This document shows, in pieces, positions 61,401 to 64,000 of a DNA stretch of 64,000 nt. The notes beneath the pieces were generated by a model, which ran no database searches, was not told where the DNA came from, and saw nothing but the letters and a program-made list of their open reading frames with translations. Where the stretch lies: NCBI RefSeq assembly GCF_029227915.1, contig NC_079885.1, positions 17,557,001 through 17,621,000 of the forward strand, given 5' to 3'. Source of the DNA: Hydractinia symbiolongicarpus. Its lineage: Eukaryota > Cnidaria > Hydrozoa > Anthoathecata > Hydractiniidae. The translations under genes and the position numbers were made by a program. How positions within the stretch are numbered: position 1 is the stretch's first letter; each line of letters opens with the position of its first letter.

Positions 61401-61821
61401 TAAAGATATGCACAGTTATTTTAGCACTGAGGCAGTTACTGCTTTTCAGTCTGTCTACAGTAACGTTGATGAAATTGAAATGTATCCAGCAGGACTTTCT
61501 GAGCTCTACAATACAGCTACCGATATCATCGGGCCAACGTTTAAATGCATTATCAAAAAACAATTTGAAAGTTTGCGTTCTGGTGATCGACATTTTTACG
61601 CTAGTCCTGGCGTGTTTACGAAAGAACAGTTCACATCGATCTCAAAAACAAACATGAAACAAGTTTTATGCCATAACATAGACGGATTGGTCTCGTTACA
61701 GAACAATCCTTTTTTCGCATTCAGATCCAGTGAAACGAGGACTATTTGCGATGATAGACCTCCACATGATCTTAAAAGTTCCAAAATTAATTTGTTCTTA
61801 TGGCGTGAAGAATCGTCATAA
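52462..61821 (+). CDS. Secreted animal heme peroxidase
   Basis: Five exons: 52462-52543, 54000-54152, 54454-54679, 59169-59392 and 60701-61821. All junctions are GT...AG with matching phases (1, 1, 2, 1), giving 601 residues. Residues 1-19 form a signal peptide, and the catalytic domain follows almost at once, with no long propeptide. It contains YRTMDGTCNN, PPQYADG, GQMIDHDI (distal His 137, heme-ester Asp 136), Arg 263 and Glu 266 in IRCNENLAL, proximal His 354 in YRFGHS, and NIQRGRDHGLPPY. Residue roles are by alignment to myeloperoxidase from memory. It should oxidise halides or phenolic groups with H2O2 outside the cell or in secretory vesicles, in defence or matrix cross-linking. Exon 1 is the least certain, though its phase fits. 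Confidence 0.88.
54725..56287. repeat. Possible pair of 9-bp-duplication-family termini in intron 3
   Basis: CATCTTCGTCCCCAGGG at about 54723 and, reversed, CAACCTCGTCGCCAGGGG near 56286 face each other. The flanking nonamers ATTTATTTG and CTTTCTTTG agree at seven of nine bases. The interior has no transposase. Weak. Confidence 0.3.
55340..55640 (-). mobile_element. tRNA-derived SINE
   Basis: The minus strand starts with a tRNA-like head (55640-55565): A-box TAACTTAGTGG and B-box GGGTTCGATTCC. A body follows with TTGGGTTAACCC-like text, a GGCACACTGTGCCGGCC palindrome and CTCTGTGACTCCC. This tRNA head plus unrelated body is the structure of a SINE. Located in peroxidase intron 3, antisense to the gene. 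Confidence 0.6.
56455..56725 (+). repeat. 29-bp minisatellite (14/15-bp half units)
   Basis: About nine copies of GAGAAGGTCAATTT plus GAGAATGTCAATTGT, with the half units themselves related. In peroxidase intron 3. Confidence 0.85.
57399..57967 (+). mobile_element. Helitron-like element F
   Basis: Starts TCTATATAATAATACGCC after an A. Its 3' end is GTGGATTTTTCCAC, GGGCCTTATCGA, CTAG. No coding capacity. 569 bases, in peroxidase intron 3. Confidence 0.65.
57968..58512 (+). mobile_element. Helitron-like element G, abutting F
   Basis: Starts TCTCTTATAATAATACAG on the base after F ends and finishes GTGGATTTTTCCGC, GGGCCTTATCGA, CTAG before T. It shares its 3' half with F, while the 5' interior differs. 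Confidence 0.65.
59831..60306. mobile_element. MITE with AGACGTCT-rich core
   Basis: Ends CATCACAGCCGGCACAA and, reversed, CATCACAGCTGGCACAA. The 0.45-kb interior is filled with spaced copies of the palindrome AGACGTCT and its variants separated by T/A runs. In peroxidase intron 4, with no coding capacity. Confidence 0.7.
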
Positions 61822-62797
61822 ATTGACAGTCATCATAACTTCACATTTTCAAATTAATTTATTTTTGGTTCAGGGAAGTCTTTTAAATTTCTCTCTTTTT
61901 GTACTAGTAAGAGTCAGACGGGAGAAAGAACCAGATGTTTAACTTCCCTACTTACTTACACACCAACGTGAACTTACTTCTCCTGCTTTAAACTATTCCT
62001 TCTTTGTGTTCTTCAAAGAATATATCTGAATCCTGCTTCACAATGTAAACAACTAAACATCATAGAAAGGAAAAGATAAACAGTAGAAAAGTGCGTCAGT
62101 TAGATACTCAATCTTGGCTTCCTTTCCTTTTTCCCTTGTGGCATATGGAGTATGATATGTAGTTGGATGTTATTATTCAAAAAATTAAATAAGCAAAAAT
62201 AGTATTGTTTTCAGGAAGTTATAGTGCACTGATTTTATCCAGTTTTAAACCATCAACTTATTAGCACACACGTTGTCTAGCCGATGTTTATGCGAACAGT
62301 TAACGTAGGTATCAAAACATTGGCTAAAAACGTCAGAAATTTTGTCAGCCAAATCCTCTGAAACTACTTGCTTTCTAATATCATGTCCTCTTTGAGATGA
62401 TGGTTATACCACTAAAAAGAAATTTGACGATTGAGTACTTGCAAACATAGCCGAGTATACTTATCACTCTTATTTCGAGTAAGCGAAAGTTAAGGTACAA
62501 CAGATCTTACTGACATTAGCATTACGTGAAGAAACAAAAACTTCCGACCAATCAATATAATAGTTACTGTTTGTAATAAAATGAAACTTTGCACACGATT
62601 GCGTAGATAACAAAATTTTACTTAAATATATGGCATGTGGCTATATGACACCCGAAACATCGTAGCTTTGTGTCTCAAAATCTATATTTGGATCCAATAG
62701 ATCTCAAATGTTAATAAATAGATTAAACGATAGAACTTCTGCAAATAATGCACATTGAAAGTTTTAGGGGTACTAAAGTGACGACTCAAACTTTAAA
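61822..62797. other. 3' flank of peroxidase, no gene recognised
   Basis: Probable 3' untranslated and intergenic sequence. No canonical polyadenylation signal close to the stop and no coding frame. Confidence 0.4.
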
Positions 62798-63252
<455 letters not shown>

Positions 63253-63257
<5 letters not shown>

Positions 63258-63310
63258 TAGGGTGTGCTACACATCACGGTGCACCGTGATGTGTAGCACA
63301 CCCTAAGAAA
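63253..63310. repeat. 58-bp perfect palindrome
   Basis: Two 29-base arms with no spacer, centred at 63281/63282 (GGTGCACC). The left arm begins in the last CTTT unit (TTTCTTAGGGTGTGC). It could be a miniature transposon reduced to its two termini. Confidence 0.95.
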
Positions 63311-63412
63311 TTCAAATTAGCAACCTGAAAGGTACTTGAAAAAAATTAACAGATAACCTTGGGTGCTACGGTTGGTCAATGTTTGTTGTGCGTTCAAAGG
63401 TTGTTGTGCGTC

Positions 63413-63725
63413 CACAGTGGGCATATAACGTTATTACAACGTTAAAACAACGTTTTATTTTAGTTGTAACGTTAGATAACGGAATTGTAATGTTATATTA
63501 ATGTTGCCGTCTGTAACGTTTCTATAATAACGTTAAATCAACAGTTTTTTTAAACATAATATAAACGTTTAAACCCATGACGTTATTTCAACGTTAAAAT
63601 AACGTTTAAAATTTGATAAAATATATGCAAGTTTAGGGCTAGTTAAATAACTTAAAAAGAAACGTTGTTTAACGTTAAAATAACGTTACTATTGCAACGT
63701 TTTAAAACAGTTTAAATCTAACGTT
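63413..63725. repeat. AACGTT-rich repeat block
   Basis: Opens with ACAGTGGGCATATAACGTT, which resembles the terminus of a known kind of animal MITE. It continues with many AACGTT palindromes at irregular spacing. A matching right terminus is not seen. Confidence 0.55.
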
Positions 63726-64000
63726 ATACAAATTTTAGGGGAATAAATTTTCGCAAAATAAACTTGAAAAAATGTAAAATATGTGTCATGCTACAACCTT
63801 AAGGTCATTCATATGCTATATTATCTTGTTTAAAAACGGTGAAATTAAAAAATAAATTCACATTTTGTGTGGTAAAAAAAATGTTACTTCCGGTTATGAA
63901 AGACAAATATATCTTAAAAAGTAATTTTATTAATAAATTTCCTGTTTCGGAAAACTTCACTTCATGTATCGTTTTTTATAAAAGAACAAACATTTTTAAC
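63726..64000. other. No feature recognised
   Basis: AT-rich sequence to the window end. Confidence 0.4.

Overview
The window reads as AT-rich nuclear DNA of an early-branching animal, most likely a cnidarian. This is inferred from spliced animal genes (secreted heme peroxidase, Ly6-type GPI-anchored protein, four-span membrane protein), from BEL/Pao and Ty1/copia retrotransposons, from a DUF6589-type transposon protein and from very dense small repeats. Species cannot be named from sequence alone.

Layout. 1-10 kb is a retrotransposon block: a 5'-truncated BEL/Pao element (about 896-4320) and a complete but inactivated copia element (4541-8991) with two LTRs, a 5-bp target duplication and a copia-type primer site. 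11.1-12.3 kb is a 12/13-bp minisatellite with a higher-order period. 13.4-18.3 kb holds a three-exon Ly6-like gene whose signal-peptide exon is tandemly duplicated. 18.9-20.8 kb is a head-to-tail array of Helitron-like elements. 21.9-25.4 kb is a DNA transposon with inverted termini of about 82 bp and a perfect 9-bp target duplication; it carries a DUF6589-type gene and a two-exon RecQ-like helicase, convergently arranged. 25-33 kb is mostly non-coding, with Helitron fragments, tRNA-like sequences and a LINE tail. 33.8-41.2 kb is a four-exon gene for a 736-residue four-span membrane protein with a long Gly/Ser/Thr/Met-rich tail. 43-47 kb contains a second BEL/Pao fragment and a decayed virus-like block on the minus strand. 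52.5-61.8 kb is a five-exon secreted animal heme peroxidase (601 residues) whose third intron is packed with a SINE, a minisatellite and two tandem Helitron-like elements. The window ends in a (CTTT)n tract of about 460 bp, a 58-bp perfect palindrome and an AACGTT-rich repeat.

Three host genes are reconstructed with matching splice phases and whole-codon totals: Ly6-like (151 aa), four-span (736 aa) and peroxidase (601 aa). The transposon helicase (531 aa) also splices cleanly. The strongest candidate for an undescribed system is the DUF6589/RecQ transposon family. A 67-bp miniature element 23 kb away has the same termini and also makes a 9-bp duplication.
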